Positions 1-10,428 are shown, counted from the stretch's first letter. The stretch: 64,000 nucleotides of DNA from Thermogemmatispora carboxidivorans (GCF_000702505.1 NZ_JNIM01000001.1:4278001-4342000), one strand, 5' to 3'. Notes: generated by a model from the letters alone, not told the origin. Program-made: numbers and translations.

Positions 1-2
1 CC

Positions 3-602
3 TGGACGCTGGATGTGGCTGAGGAGGATCAGGTACGGGCTGCTCTGGCTGAGGTGGCTGCGCGCGAGGGTCGGCTGGATATTCTGGTCAATAATGCTGG
101 CGTCAGTCATGTGGGCAATGTTTTGGAGACGTCGCTAGAGGATTGGGAGCGGGTGATGCGCGTCAATGCCCGCGGCGTCTTTCTCTGTGCCCGCGAGGGA
201 GTACGCCAGATGCTGGCCCAGCAGCCGCCCGGTGGGGTGATCATCAATCTGGCCTCGGTGGCGGCGCTGATCGGCGTGGAGCGTCGCCTGGTCTATAGCG
301 CGAGCAAAGGGGCGGTGCTGGCCCTGACACGCACCATTGCCGCCGATTACGTGAAGCAGGGCATTCGCTGCAACGCCATCTGCCCGGGCACGGTGCATAC
401 GCCGTTTGTGGAGGGCTACCTGGCGCGCGATTTTGCGGGCCGCGAGGATGAGGTGCGCCAGCAGCTCCATGCGCGTCAGCCGTTGGGGCGCATGGGACGG
501 CCCGAGGAGATTGCGGCGGCGGCCCTCTACCTGGCCTCAGATGAGGCGGCCTTTGTGACCGGCTCTGCGCTGGTGATCGATGGCGGCTGGACGGCTATCT
601 GA
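3..602 (+). CDS. SDR-family oxidoreductase, C-terminal part (5' end outside window)
   Basis: The reading frame is open from the window edge, so the N-terminal Rossmann glycine motif is missing. Visible short-chain dehydrogenase features are the NNAG motif, a Ser in INLASVAAL, the catalytic YSASK (Tyr-x-x-x-Lys), a CPGTVHTPF segment and the usual ASDEAAFVTGSALVIDGGW ending. The family oxidises or reduces hydroxyls with NAD(P)H in the cytosol. The next two genes encode an aldo/keto reductase and a lactonase-type amidohydrolase on the same strand. A role as sugar-acid dehydrogenase (for example 2-keto-3-deoxy-L-fuconate dehydrogenase) is therefore plausible, but it is inference from context. Confidence 0.9.
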   Translation, partial: WTLDVAEEDQVRAALAEVAAREGRLDILVNNAGVSHVGNVLETSLEDWERVMRVNARGVFLCAREGVRQMLAQQPPGGVIINLASVAALIGVERRLVYSASKGAVLALTRTIAADYVKQGIRCNAICPGTVHTPFVEGYLARDFAGREDEVRQQLHARQPLGRMGRPEEIAAAALYLASDEAAFVTGSALVIDGGWTAI

Positions 603-761
603 CGGCTTTCAGGCTGTGCCACCCAGCGCAGCAGACGCGAGACGGCCAACTCTCCAGAGAGCGGCCTGAGTGGTCAGGTCAGTCGCTAGCTGAGTCGGGC
701 CGTCCAGGCGCTGCCACCCCTGTTCCTGAAGAGCGAACGTCAGAGGAGGTATGTTGTAGCT

Positions 762-1733
762 ATGACGTCTGCAATGGGGGCTGCGGCCCCGCTGCCGCGG
801 CGAGCGCTAGGTCAGACTGGTCTGCAGGTGACGCCGATCTGCATCGGCTGCGCACCGTTGGGCAATATGCCGGAGACCTTTGCCTACGAGGTGCCCGAGG
901 AACGGGCTTTAGCGACGATCCGCGCGATCTTTGCCAGCCCACTCAATTTTCTTGACACGGCGGCGGCCTATGGTGATGGCGAGAGCGAGCGCCGCATTGG
1001 CGTTGTGTTGCGCGAGCTGGGTGGCCTGCCGCCCGGCTTCGTCCTGGCAACGAAGGCTGACCGCAATCTGCAGACGGGCGAGTTTAGTGGCTCCCAGATG
1101 CGCCGTAGTGTGGAGCGTAGCCTGCGCCTGTTGGGTCTGGAGCGGCTACAGCTGGTCTACCTGCACGATCCTGAGTATATTCCTGATCCGACACAGGACC
1201 CGTTCGAGGTGATGATGGCCCCGGGTGGGCCGGTCGAGGTCTTGCTCCAGCTGAAGGAGGAGGGTCTGATCGAGCACCTGGGCATCGCCGGCGGCCCGAT
1301 CGAGATGATGACGCGCTTTGTGGAAACTGGCCTCTTCGAGGCGGCCATTTCGCACAATCGCTATACGCTGCTTAACCGCGAGGCTGATCGTTTCTGGGAC
1401 CTGTGCCGCAGCCGTGGGGTGGCTACGGTGAACGCCGCTCCCTACGGCAGTGGCTTGCTGGCGAAGGGGCCAGAGGCGTATCCACGCTACATGTACGGCG
1501 AGGCGAGCGCGGAGCTGTTGGAGAAGGCCCGGCGCATGCAGGCCGCCTGTGCGCGCTATGGGGTGCCGCTGGCAGCGGCGGCTTTGCAGTTCTCGCTGCG
1601 CGATGAGCGCATTGCCTCGACCATCGTTGGTGTGACGCGGCCCGAGCGCATTGCCGAGACGCTGGCCCTGGCTCAGCAGCCGATCCCAGCGGAGCTGTGG
1701 CCGGAGCTGGAAGCTATCTATCAGGCTTCGTAA
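762..1733 (+). CDS. Aldo/keto reductase (L-fucose/D-threo-aldose dehydrogenase-like)
   Basis: This 323-aa protein has the normal aldo/keto reductase length. The catalytic tetrad is visible as Asp65 and Tyr70 (LDTAAAYGDGESE), Lys98 (LATKADR) and His135 (VYLHDPE). The N-terminal LGQTGLQVTPICIGCAPLG is typical of the D-threo-aldose 1-dehydrogenase/pyridoxal dehydrogenase branch, which oxidises sugars to lactones with NAD(P). A strong GAGGAGGT lies about 12 nt before the ATG; a second ATG 11 nt upstream opens only a two-codon frame. The downstream amidohydrolase resembles L-fuconolactonase, which would open the lactone product. The substrate is inferred, not shown. Confidence 0.9.
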   Translation: MTSAMGAAAPLPRRALGQTGLQVTPICIGCAPLGNMPETFAYEVPEERALATIRAIFASPLNFLDTAAAYGDGESERRIGVVLRELGGLPPGFVLATKADRNLQTGEFSGSQMRRSVERSLRLLGLERLQLVYLHDPEYIPDPTQDPFEVMMAPGGPVEVLLQLKEEGLIEHLGIAGGPIEMMTRFVETGLFEAAISHNRYTLLNREADRFWDLCRSRGVATVNAAPYGSGLLAKGPEAYPRYMYGEASAELLEKARRMQAACARYGVPLAAAALQFSLRDERIASTIVGVTRPERIAETLALAQQPIPAELWPELEAIYQAS

Positions 1734-1750
1734 TACCTGGTGAGTGAGGG

Positions 1751-1790
1751 CAGACAGACAGACAGACAGACAGGCAGGCGGGCGGGCGGC
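1751..1790. repeat. CAGA tetranucleotide tract grading into CAGG/CGGG
   Basis: Five CAGA units are followed by CAGG and GGCG-type units in the spacer between the aldo/keto reductase and the lactonase. A near-identical tract occurs at 5180-5203. Confidence 0.85.
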
Positions 1791-1875
1791 GGCGCCAGGC
1801 CAATCGGCCAGGGCCAGATCCACGGAACGGAGTGCTTCCCAGCGTAGACAGGCACAGAAAGGAGCGAGAGCCGCC

Positions 1876-2766
1876 ATGCGCGATCTTTCTCTCTCTTCCT
1901 CTGTGGGAGCCGATGAGCTGCTCCCCATCATCGATGCCCATGTCCACTTTTGGGACCCGCAGCGCTTTCGCATGCCCTGGCTAGAGGGGCATCCACAGCT
2001 CAAGCGCGCTTTTGGGCCGGAGGACTACCGGCGGGAGACGCAGGGTCTGCCGATCGAGGCTCTGGTTTACGTTGAGGTGGTGGTTGCGCCCGAGGAGGCG
2101 CTACGTGAGGCCGCCTGGATTGTCGAGTTAGCACGGGAAGAGCCGCGCCTGAAGGCCATTGTCGCTGCGGCCCCCCTGGAGCAGGGCCTGGCGGTGCGCG
2201 CCCACCTGGAAGGGCTGCAAGCGCTCTCGCCCTTGATCAAGGGGGTACGACGCAATATCGAGAACGAGGTGGAAGACGACTTCTGTTTGCGCCCGGCCTT
2301 CATCGATGGCGTGCGTCTGCTTGCCGACTATGGTTTCTCCTGTGATCTCTGTCTGCGCCATCAGCAGCTCGCGAGCGTCGTCGAGCTGGTGCGACGCTGC
2401 CCCGATACACGTTTCATCCTTGATCATCTGGGGAAGCCGCCGATTCGCACGCATGAGCGCGAGCCGTGGCGGCAACATATCCGGGCCCTGGGCGAGCTGC
2501 CAAACGTGGTCTGCAAGGTCAGTGGCATGGTCACGGAGGCCGATCACCAGCGCTGGAGCGCCTATGATTTGGTCCCCTATCTGGGGACGGTCATGGCGGC
2601 CTTCGGCCCTGAGCGCCTGCTCTTCGGGGGCGACTGGCCGGTTGTTCTGCTGGCCTCCAGTTATCGGCGCTGGTATGAGACGTTGCAAGCGATGCTGAGC
2701 GCCTATCCGCTCTACGAGCAGCGTCTGCTGTGGTCGGAGACCGCACGTCAGGTCTATCGTCTCTAA
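1876..2766 (+). CDS. Amidohydrolase family 2, L-fuconolactonase/L-rhamnonolactonase-like
   Basis: I place the start at the ATG at 1876, which has a GAAAGGAG ribosome site just upstream. The frame is open back to 1744, but that extension runs through the tetranucleotide repeat and looks non-coding. The 296-aa product begins with IIDAHVHFWDP, the metal-binding HxH of this TIM-barrel family. It carries DHLGKPP and a C-terminal FGGDWPV with the catalytic Asp. Relatives hydrolyse aldonolactones (L-fucono-, L-rhamnono-lactone). Following an aldo/keto reductase and an SDR, it completes a plausible oxidative deoxy-sugar route. The exact sugar is uncertain. Confidence 0.88.
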   Translation: MRDLSLSSSVGADELLPIIDAHVHFWDPQRFRMPWLEGHPQLKRAFGPEDYRRETQGLPIEALVYVEVVVAPEEALREAAWIVELAREEPRLKAIVAAAPLEQGLAVRAHLEGLQALSPLIKGVRRNIENEVEDDFCLRPAFIDGVRLLADYGFSCDLCLRHQQLASVVELVRRCPDTRFILDHLGKPPIRTHEREPWRQHIRALGELPNVVCKVSGMVTEADHQRWSAYDLVPYLGTVMAAFGPERLLFGGDWPVVLLASSYRRWYETLQAMLSAYPLYEQRLLWSETARQVYRL

Positions 2767-2825
2767 TTCAGCCGTCCCGCACTCGCTGGTCAATGCCCTT
2801 GCTCAGCGGTACGGTAAGTTTAACG

Positions 2826-2881
2826 GCAGCGAGCCGACGCAGTTTCAGATGAGGAGGCTCCGGCTCGCTGCTTCTTCTCTA
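2826..2881 (+). terminator. Possible terminator hairpin after lactonase gene
   Basis: Perfect 11-bp inverted arms GCAGCGAGCCG (2826-2836) and CGGCTCGCTGC (2861-2871) are followed by a pyrimidine-rich TTCTTCTCT. It lies between convergent genes. The 24-nt loop is long for an intrinsic terminator, so this is moderate evidence. Confidence 0.5.
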
Positions 2882-2940
2882 CTTGTATACTTGCTCTGGC
2901 GGGCGCCGCTTCGCGGGGAGAGGACTCTCAGCCGCGGCGC

Positions 2941-3774
2941 TCAGACGGCCTGGCCGGGGCGCAGGGCCTTGAAGCGACGGGTGGTCTCGGTAATGGCGAT
3001 CTCGGTCGGCAGGCGCTCCATGCTGGAGGCCCCAAAGAAGCCGACGACTCCGCGCGTGCGCGCCAGCACATAGGCAGCATCCTCCGGTTCGGCGATGGGG
3101 CCGCCGTGGCAGAGGACCAGAATATCGGGGTTGACAGCCCTGGCGGCGTCGCGCATGGCCTGGATGCGCTCAACGCACTGGTCCAGCGTCAGGGCGGTCT
3201 GGGCGCCGATGCTCCCCTTGGTTGTCAGGCCCATGTGAGGGACCAGTACATCGGCTCCAGCTTCGGCCATCGCGCGCGCCTGTTCGGGGTCGAAGACATA
3301 GGGTGCGGTCAACAGATCCAGCTCGTGTGCCTGACGGATCATCTCGACCTCCAGGGCGAAGCCCATGCCGGTCTCTTCCAGGTTCTGGCGGAACACTCCA
3401 TCGATGAGGCCGACGGTGGGGAAGTTCTGGACGCCAACAAAGCCCATCTCCTTGAGCTGGCGCAGGAAGTAGGGCATGACGCGGAAGGGATCGGTACCGC
3501 AGACGCCGGCCAGAACGGGCGTGTGCTTGACAATTGGCAGAACCTCGCCGGCCATTTCAACGACGATGGCGTTGGCATCTCCATAGGGGAGCAGACCCGC
3601 CAGGGAGCCGCGTCCGGCCATGCGGTAGCGGCCCGAGTTGTAGATGATGATCAGGTCAACGCCGCCGGCCTCAGCGCACTTGGCCGATAGGCCGGTCCCG
3701 GCACCGGCACCGATAATCACTCCTCCCTGTTTGACGGTTTCTCGCAAGCGCGCAAGTGCCTCTGCTCGATTCAT
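2941..3774 (-). CDS. Phosphoenolpyruvate hydrolase family protein (TIM-barrel signal transduction-like)
   Basis: This 277-aa protein matches the TIM-barrel family annotated as PEP hydrolase/TIM-br_sig_trns. Conserved stretches include [20 protein letters not shown] near the N-terminus, [57 protein letters not shown] and [14 protein letters not shown]. The family is thought to bind and process a phosphoenolpyruvate-like compound; its physiological role is poorly known. The ATG overlaps the stop of the upstream UPF0261 gene by 4 bp (ATGA), so the two are translationally coupled. These two families are neighbours or fused in many genomes, which supports joint function. Confidence 0.88.
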   Translation of the reverse strand: MNRAEALARLRETVKQGGVIIGAGAGTGLSAKCAEAGGVDLIIIYNSGRYRMAGRGSLAGLLPYGDANAIVVEMAGEVLPIVKHTPVLAGVCGTDPFRVMPYFLRQLKEMGFVGVQNFPTVGLIDGVFRQNLEETGMGFALEVEMIRQAHELDLLTAPYVFDPEQARAMAEAGADVLVPHMGLTTKGSIGAQTALTLDQCVERIQAMRDAARAVNPDILVLCHGGPIAEPEDAAYVLARTRGVVGFFGASSMERLPTEIAITETTRRFKALRPGQAV

Positions 3775-5072
3775 GATACTGCTCCTCCTTCGTTGGGCGC
3801 TTGAGTCTGGTGAGTCTGAGCGTGCATGCTCTCAGTTTGCTCGCCGGCCAGGCGCCGCTGTTCCTGGATCAGCTCATCAAGGCGGCGGGCCATTGCTTGA
3901 GCGAAACGCGGGTCGTTGATGTCCATGTCCAGCTCGTGGACCTCGATATGGGGCTGCAGGTCGGCCTTGAGAGCACCGATGAGAGCCTGGTCTGCAGCGG
4001 GATCGTAGAAGGGCTGCCCCTCGGTATCGATGAGTGAGACGCCGCGCAGCGGAATGAAGAGGACCGTTGGACCGCGCGCCTGGTTAAGCTTGCGCGCGAT
4101 GATGTGGCCAAGAGTGGCACACTCTTCGGGGGTGGTGCGCATCAAGGTGACGGTCGGATTGTGCTTGTAGAGGCGTCGCGAACGGAATTTGTCGGGGACC
4201 GTCTCTATGGGACCGAAGTTGACCATATCGAGGGCTCCGAGCGAGACCACCTGTGGCAGGCCCGCCTGACCAGCGGCCTCGAGGCGCTCGGGGCCAGCGC
4301 TCAGGACACCGCCCACCAGTTCATCGGCCAGCTCGGTCGTGGTGATATCCAGGACACCAGCCAGAAAGCCACCCCGCACGAGGGCTTCGAGCGACTGACC
4401 GCCGGTACCGGTGGCGTGGAAGACCAGTACTTCGTAGCCGCGCTCTTCGAGGGAGCGCCGCGCCTCCGTCACGCAGGGTGTGGTGACGCCAAACATGGTG
4501 GCCCCGATGAGCGGGCGGCTGCTCGGCGTCGGCTGGAAGGAAGCGTAGGTACGAGCCATGCCGGCAATGGCGGCGGCGGCGTTGCTCAGAATGCGTTCCG
4601 AGAGGCGATTGATCCCAGCGATGTCGACGACCGAGTACATCATGGCGATGTCAACGGCCCCGACATAGGGACGGGTGTCGCCCGAGGCGAGCGTTGAGAC
4701 CATCAGCTTGGGGACTCCGATGGGCAAGGCGCGCATGGCCTGGGTCACCAGGGCCGAGCCACCGGAGCCACCCAGGCCCAGCACTCCATGCAGGCGGCCC
4801 TGAGCAAACAGCTCTGTGAGCACGACGGTGGCCCCACGAGCCATTGTCTCGATGGCCACGCCGCGATCGCCGCGGGCCACTAGCTCCGCCAGATCGGCCC
4901 CGGCAGCACGCGCCACCTCCTCGCGGCTGATGTCCGGCTGCGTCAACGGCGCCCCCTTGACACCGGCGTCGACGAGCAGCACATCGCAGCCCTCAGCTCG
5001 CACTCGCTGGCGCAGATAGGCATATTCCTGCCCCTTCGTATCCAGGGTGCCAACCAGAACAACGGTAGCCAT
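3771..5072 (-). CDS. Tm-1-like ATP-binding domain protein (UPF0261)
   Basis: The 433-aa protein starts [20 protein letters not shown], the signature of the UPF0261/Tm-1-like family. It continues with [61 protein letters not shown] and a C-terminal [11 protein letters not shown]. In tomato Tm-1 the matching region binds ATP. The bacterial substrate is unknown, although a metabolic role in sugar-acid or aromatic degradation has been suggested. The last ~25 residues are Gln-rich and look like a flexible tail. It forms a two-gene operon with the PEP-hydrolase-like gene downstream. Confidence 0.9.
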   Translation of the reverse strand: MATVVLVGTLDTKGQEYAYLRQRVRAEGCDVLLVDAGVKGAPLTQPDISREEVARAAGADLAELVARGDRGVAIETMARGATVVLTELFAQGRLHGVLGLGGSGGSALVTQAMRALPIGVPKLMVSTLASGDTRPYVGAVDIAMMYSVVDIAGINRLSERILSNAAAAIAGMARTYASFQPTPSSRPLIGATMFGVTTPCVTEARRSLEERGYEVLVFHATGTGGQSLEALVRGGFLAGVLDITTTELADELVGGVLSAGPERLEAAGQAGLPQVVSLGALDMVNFGPIETVPDKFRSRRLYKHNPTVTLMRTTPEECATLGHIIARKLNQARGPTVLFIPLRGVSLIDTEGQPFYDPAADQALIGALKADLQPHIEVHELDMDINDPRFAQAMARRLDELIQEQRRLAGEQTESMHAQTHQTQAPNEGGAVS

Positions 5073-5179
5073 AACATCTTCGTCCTTTCCTCTGTCATCC
5101 TGCCCTGGCCTGCTCGCGCCGGTGGGCCTGTCTGGGGGGGTATTCTCCCATCACTGGCCTCAGAGCCGATGCGCAGTCG

Positions 5180-5203
5180 CAGACAGACAGACAGACAGGC
5201 AGG
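5180..5203. repeat. CAGA tetranucleotide tract
   Basis: Four CAGA units followed by two CAGG units, about 105 bp upstream of the UPF0261 start. It is the same microsatellite type as at 1751-1790. Confidence 0.85.
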
Positions 5204-5506
5204 CCAGACTCTGCCCGGCCCCCCTGGAGGGAGGATAATACTTGTGGACAGAGCATGACGAGCTACGCGGATAGCCCAGGCAGCTCAGCCTGCTTGAGAA
5301 CAGGACTACCCGCCCACACGAGTAGTCTACTCACCTCCGCCTGCAGGCGTCAAGAAAGCAAGCAAGCGATGTTTTCCCCGCGCTCGCAGGAAAGCAGAGC
5401 GAGTGGACCTGGAGTAGGGGACGGCGCAAGCAGAGGAGAGCGGCCTCAAGCCGGCGCTGGTGGAGAGGGGCGAAGACGAAGCGGGCGGCGAAGAGAGGGG
5501 TTCAGG
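5204..5506. other. Intergenic stretch, no gene seen
   Basis: Between the UPF0261 start and the groEL terminator. Frames here have repetitive Arg/Gly/Ser-rich translations with no recognisable family, so I call nothing. Confidence 0.6.
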
Positions 5507-5548
5507 CAAGAAAGACGCCCCTTCCCCCTGGCTGGTGGGGAAGGGGCG
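5507..5548 (-). terminator. Intrinsic-type terminator downstream of groEL
   Basis: Perfect 12-bp arms CGCCCCTTCCCC (5516-5527) and GGGGAAGGGGCG (5537-5548) enclose a 9-nt loop. Read on the minus strand, the stem is followed by TCTTTCTTG, a T-rich tail. It lies about 83 nt beyond the groEL stop. Confidence 0.75.
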
Positions 5549-5630
5549 ACAGGCTTCAGGGAGTCTCCTCGAGGTATCCAGAGCGGAAGCGCCAAGGCTA
5601 TGGATAGCCCGCCTGCTATAGACGAGACGA

Positions 5631-7316
<1,686 letters not shown>

Positions 7317-7430
7317 TCACTTGCTTGTCCACCTGCCTATCTCGACAGGCTGCTCTTCTCGCGCCAGCGCTCCCGTTGCCTCCGAGCATCTTATGCAGCG
7401 CAGGCAAGCGCTGACTCAAGACAAGCGATC

Positions 7431-7450
7431 AGAAGAAGAAGAAGAAGAAG
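7431..7450. repeat. GAA/TTC trinucleotide tract in groES-groEL spacer
   Basis: A 20-nt run of AGA/GAA units sits in the middle of the spacer between groES and groEL. Confidence 0.85.
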
Positions 7451-7542
7451 TAACGCTGTGCTTCGGTTTCCTCACCAGAGCAGATCAGACAATGAGAAGA
7501 AGAGAGATGAGCGCGATCTCGCGCGGCGCCGTTCAACACGGT

Positions 7543-7833
7543 TCAGCTCAACACGGCCAGAATATCGCTCTCTTTGAGGACCAGATATTCCTCGTTGTCG
7601 AGCTTGAACTCGGTGCCGCCGTACTTGGCAAACAAGACGTGATCGCCCTCGTGCACCTCGATGGGCACCCGGTCCCCGTTATCGAGCAGGCGCCCGCTGC
7701 CGACGGCGATCACTGTGCCTTCTTGCGGCTTCTCCTTGGCTGTATCGGGGATGACGATCCCGCTCTTGGTCACTTCTTCCTTCGGAAGCGGCTTAACCAC
7801 GACGCGGTCGCCTACAGGACGAATCTTCGCCAT
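7543..7833 (-). CDS. groES: Co-chaperonin GroES (Hsp10)
   Basis: This 96-aa protein is the heptameric lid of the GroEL chamber. It shows [17 protein letters not shown] at the N-terminus, the mobile-loop region [16 protein letters not shown] and the C-terminal [13 protein letters not shown] start at the ATG at 7833, which has GGGAG nine nt upstream; a GTG two codons earlier is possible. It is first in the groES-groEL pair. I searched the upstream region by eye for the CIRCE/HrcA inverted repeat and did not find it. Confidence 0.98.
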   Translation of the reverse strand: MAKIRPVGDRVVVKPLPKEEVTKSGIVIPDTAKEKPQEGTVIAVGSGRLLDNGDRVPIEVHEGDHVLFAKYGGTEFKLDNEEYLVLKESDILAVLS

Positions 7834-7853
7834 GCGCACACACTCCCTTCGCT

Positions 7854-7981
7854 GTTCGTTCGTTCGTTCGTTCCGTCAGTCAATCAGTCGGTCGCAAACA
7901 CCTGCCAGCGGAAGAAGCAGGCTTACAAAAGGACGGCAGGAGCAGGCCCGGCTCTGGTCTGCCTGCCGTCCGCGCAGCGCG
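7854..7981. other. groES leader: GTTC tetranucleotide tract and 10-bp inverted repeat
   Basis: Five GTTC units occupy 7854-7873, just upstream of the groES ribosome site. Arms GGACGGCAGG (7931-7940) and CCTGCCGTCC (7972-7981) form a 10-bp perfect inverted repeat with a 31-nt loop that would fold in the groES 5' leader. No known RNA element was recognised. Confidence 0.55.
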
Positions 7982-8091
7982 GCACGACAGGGCACAAGGC
8001 GCTGACCGCTGCTCACCGTCCGTTACTCGACCTCGACCGTTTCGTGACTCTCTTCTTGGCTGTGTTATCCTGTCCTGGGTTCTCTCCGCCT

Positions 8092-8173
8092 ATACTAGAT
8101 GCCACAGCCGCCGTTAGAACAACACAAGAGAAGCGTTAGAGTTCCGTAGGAATTGTGTTAGAGGAATGTTAGA
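8092..8173 (-). promoter_or_regulatory. Phased GTTAGA direct-repeat array with candidate groES -10
   Basis: GTTAGA occurs at 8113, 8135, 8157 and 8168, giving spacings of 22, 22 and 11 bp. Weaker half matches fall on the same 11-bp lattice at 8124 and 8146. On the minus strand the array reads TCTAAC and ends at the -35 position of a TAGTAT -10-like hexamer (8097-8092) facing groES. Direct repeats with an 11-bp period overlapping a poor -35 resemble PhoP/PhoB-type activator sites. Which gene it serves (groES, or moaC on the other side) is inference. Confidence 0.55.
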
Positions 8174-8241
8174 ATCCTGGTCTGGCTCCAGTGGACAGCG
8201 ACCTCATGGCGCCGCTGGCCCTGCCGCTGCCCGTTGAGGCA

Positions 8242-8250
8242 TGATATACT
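8242..8250 (+). promoter_or_regulatory. Extended -10 candidate for moaC
   Basis: TGATATACT is an extended -10 (TGn plus TATACT), 87 nt upstream of the moaC ATG. There is no good -35 at 17 nt. Confidence 0.45.
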
Positions 8251-8336
8251 GCCGGCAGGACAGGGTAAGCAGCCTGGCTCGGTGCTCTGGATGGAGAGGC
8301 CGGGGGGAAACTGCCACAGAAAGGGGGAATTGTGCG

Positions 8337-8858
8337 ATGCCGATACCTGGGCCAGAGGAACCCTCTGCTCAGCTGAGCCATGTGGACGCCAGCGGCCACG
8401 TGCGGATGGTCGACGTGAGCGAGAAGGCGGAGACGCGGCGCGAGGCCACCGCCCGGGCCCGTGTGCGCCTGCAGCCGCAGACGTTGGCGCTCATCGAGCA
8501 GAATCAGATTGCCAAGGGCAACGTATTGGAGGTGGCACGCATCGCCGCCATCATGGCCGCCAAGGCAACGCCGCAGCTGATTCCGCTCTGCCATCCGCTG
8601 CCGCTGACGCACGTCGGCGTCACATTCGAGCTGCAGCGCGAGCAGGGGCTAATCCTGATCGAGACAAGCGCACGCACCACTTACAAGACCGGCGTCGAGG
8701 TAGAGGCCCTGACAGCAGCAACGGTGGCCGCCTTGACCATCTACGATATGTGCAAGGCGGTCGACCACACGATTACGCTGGAGCAGGCTTATGTGGCGCG
8801 CAAGAGTGGGGGCCAGCACGGCCTGGTCGAGTTCTCGCCGGAGACATCCGCTTCCTAA
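8337..8858 (+). CDS. moaC: Cyclic pyranopterin monophosphate synthase MoaC
   Basis: The 173-aa enzyme converts the MoaA product into cyclic pyranopterin monophosphate, an early step of molybdenum cofactor synthesis. Family signatures are KATPQLIPLCHPLPLTHV, YKTGVEVEALTAATVAALT and MCKAVD with the catalytic Lys. I start at the ATG at 8337 with AGGGGG upstream. The frame is open back to 8241, but those 32 residues lack family similarity. It stands alone but lies next to an operon encoding a molybdenum hydroxylase, which would need its product. Confidence 0.96.
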   Translation: MPIPGPEEPSAQLSHVDASGHVRMVDVSEKAETRREATARARVRLQPQTLALIEQNQIAKGNVLEVARIAAIMAAKATPQLIPLCHPLPLTHVGVTFELQREQGLILIETSARTTYKTGVEVEALTAATVAALTIYDMCKAVDHTITLEQAYVARKSGGQHGLVEFSPETSAS

Positions 8859-8939
8859 CGGACGACAGCGGGCCGCGGTCTGATCCGGTCCGCCGTCGTC
8901 CGTCCATCGACCGAGCGAGAGCGACGGACCGGACCGGAT

Positions 8940-8964
8940 CGCACCGCACCGCACCGCACCGCAC
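8940..8964. repeat. CGCAC pentanucleotide tract
   Basis: Five tandem CGCAC units lie in the convergent spacer between moaC and the histidine phosphatase gene. Confidence 0.85.
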
Positions 8965-8974
8965 TGCTGGTCAC

Positions 8975-9718
8975 TTAGGTCAGGACGCGCTGGCGCTGGC
9001 GATAACGGATGCAGAAGGTGCCGTCCGTCTGGTTTTCGATGTCAATAGCTTCGCCGTACTCGGGTTCTCCCGGGTCGACTCCGTCAAAGAGGTAGTGGCG
9101 CAGAAAAGCGCGCAGGAGCGGCGAATGAGAGACGCAGAGGTAGCGCCGCGGCTGGCGAGACAGGTCGTCGGCCAGGCTGCGCGCGAAGGTCCACAGGCGT
9201 CGCGCCGCGCACAGCGAGTCTTCGCCCGGTGGATCAGCCAGCCTGACCCAGTAGCCAATGCGGTCGGGTGTGTTCCAGAAGCCCTGCCAGAAGGGATGCC
9301 GCCCGAGGTCTTCGGCGCTGAGGCCGCAGTCGGGCGGCAGTTGCTCCAGCAGGGCGGCGGCGCTGCTGACCATCTCGACGCGCGTGCCGGCCAGGTAGAG
9401 ATCGGGCGTGCGCAGGGCGTCGTTGCGCCGCGGCGCGTGGACGACAATGCGCTGCTCCGACGTGGTCATCTCGCTGGCGCGGGCGGCACAGGTGCGACTC
9501 AGCACCTCGTAGAGGACCTGAGCGGTCTCGCTGGCGCGCCGGGGTGCAGCGTGCAGGATGATCACTTCTTCTCCAGGCAGCAAGCGGACGGCCAGCGCCT
9601 CCGCCAGGCGCGCGATCTCTTGCTTGCCCTCCTCGGTCACGGGGATATCGCCGCGATGCGAGGCGACGCGCCCGTGACGCAGGAGCTGGATCATCAGCGG
9701 CGCGGGCCGCTCACTCAT
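8975..9718 (-). CDS. Histidine phosphatase family protein
   Basis: This 247-aa protein of the phosphoglycerate-mutase-like superfamily has the RHG motif (LLRHGRVASHRG, phospho-accepting His near residue 15), an Arg/Glu pair in APRRASETAQVL and a second catalytic His in CVSHSPLLRAFL. Such enzymes remove phosphate from small metabolites, sugars or proteins. Its ATG overlaps the stop of the upstream cyclase gene by 4 bp, with GGAGGAG just ahead. It is the last gene of the eleven-gene minus-strand operon. A phosphatase in the same operon as a dikinase suggests a phosphorylated intermediate, but the substrate is unknown. Confidence 0.88.
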   Translation of the reverse strand: MSERPAPLMIQLLRHGRVASHRGDIPVTEEGKQEIARLAEALAVRLLPGEEVIILHAAPRRASETAQVLYEVLSRTCAARASEMTTSEQRIVVHAPRRNDALRTPDLYLAGTRVEMVSSAAALLEQLPPDCGLSAEDLGRHPFWQGFWNTPDRIGYWVRLADPPGEDSLCAARRLWTFARSLADDLSRQPRRYLCVSHSPLLRAFLRHYLFDGVDPGEPEYGEAIDIENQTDGTFCIRYRQRQRVLT

Positions 9719-10428
9719 GGCTGCTCCTCCGGGATGAGGGCGAAGGCCCGCGCTGGGGCGCTGTCGATGCCGGCGAAGTGGTAGAAGGGGGCGAAGAACT
9801 GGCAGCGTGGCGGCAACTGCGCCAGGTTGACCAGCCCTTCAATGAGGGGAATGCCCGCCCCGAGAATGGTACGATGGACCACGAACTGATCGGCGGTCCA
9901 GCCCTGCTCACGGGCCGCCGGCTCCTCGAAGAAGTCGCAGCCGATGCTCTTGGGCTGCTTAGCGACCAACCAGCGAGCTGCCGCCTCGGTCAGGGCCGGC
10001 GAGCGTGGGAAGTAGACGGGCGTGCCGATGGCGCGCTGGGCCCAGTCGCTGCGCAAGAGCAGGATGTCGCCGGGGCGAATGGCTTCCCCGCGAGCGTGCA
10101 GGCGCTCAAGCGCGCGCTCTAGCAGCGGGACGTCGATGAGCATGCGCTCCTCAACGGGCGTCAGATCGAGGACGACGGCGCTACCGATGACGCGTTCAAG
10201 GGCCACCTGGTCGATGGCCTCGCCGCGCTCGAAGCAGTGCAGGGCCGACTCGACATGACAGCCCGTATGCAGGCTCATGGTCACCTGACCCGACTGCCAG
10301 TAGGGCCGCTCGCCCACAGCCCCTTCACCGACTTTGGTACGTACTTCAAAGTGAACGCCGATATTGGTTGACGGTGGTCCCTTGAAGCCTTCGGGGACCG
10401 CTGGCGTCAGATCGACAATTTTCGTCAT
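9715..10428 (-). CDS. Cyclase family protein (kynurenine formamidase-like)
   Basis: This 237-aa metal-dependent hydrolase belongs to the cyclase/kynurenine-formamidase fold. The usual HxGTHxDxxxHF zinc motif appears here as HTGCHVESALHCF, near residue 54: the His residues remain, but Thr is Cys and Asp is Glu. The C-terminal IPLIEGLVNLAQLP matches the family block. Members hydrolyse N-formyl or cyclic amide bonds in tryptophan, cyclohexyl or heterocycle degradation. It is coupled by a 4-bp overlap to the phosphatase gene and has GGAGG before its ATG. The altered motif may reflect a different substrate or metal. Confidence 0.85.
   Translation of the reverse strand: MTKIVDLTPAVPEGFKGPPSTNIGVHFEVRTKVGEGAVGERPYWQSGQVTMSLHTGCHVESALHCFERGEAIDQVALERVIGSAVVLDLTPVEERMLIDVPLLERALERLHARGEAIRPGDILLLRSDWAQRAIGTPVYFPRSPALTEAAARWLVAKQPKSIGCDFFEEPAAREQGWTADQFVVHRTILGAGIPLIEGLVNLAQLPPRCQFFAPFYHFAGIDSAPARAFALIPEEQP

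Noticed and set aside
7834-8336. CIRCE/HrcA or HspR operator for groES, or a molybdenum-cofactor riboswitch for moaC
   Set aside because: No TTAGCACTC-N9-GAGTGCTAA and no paired CTTGAGT/ACTCAAG was found. The moaC leader lacks recognisable Moco-RNA blocks on inspection. A covariance-model search would decide the riboswitch.
8234-9784. 516-codon plus-strand open frame across moaC and the phosphatase gene
   Set aside because: It overlaps moaC in another frame and is antisense to the phosphatase; both overlapped genes have clear family motifs.
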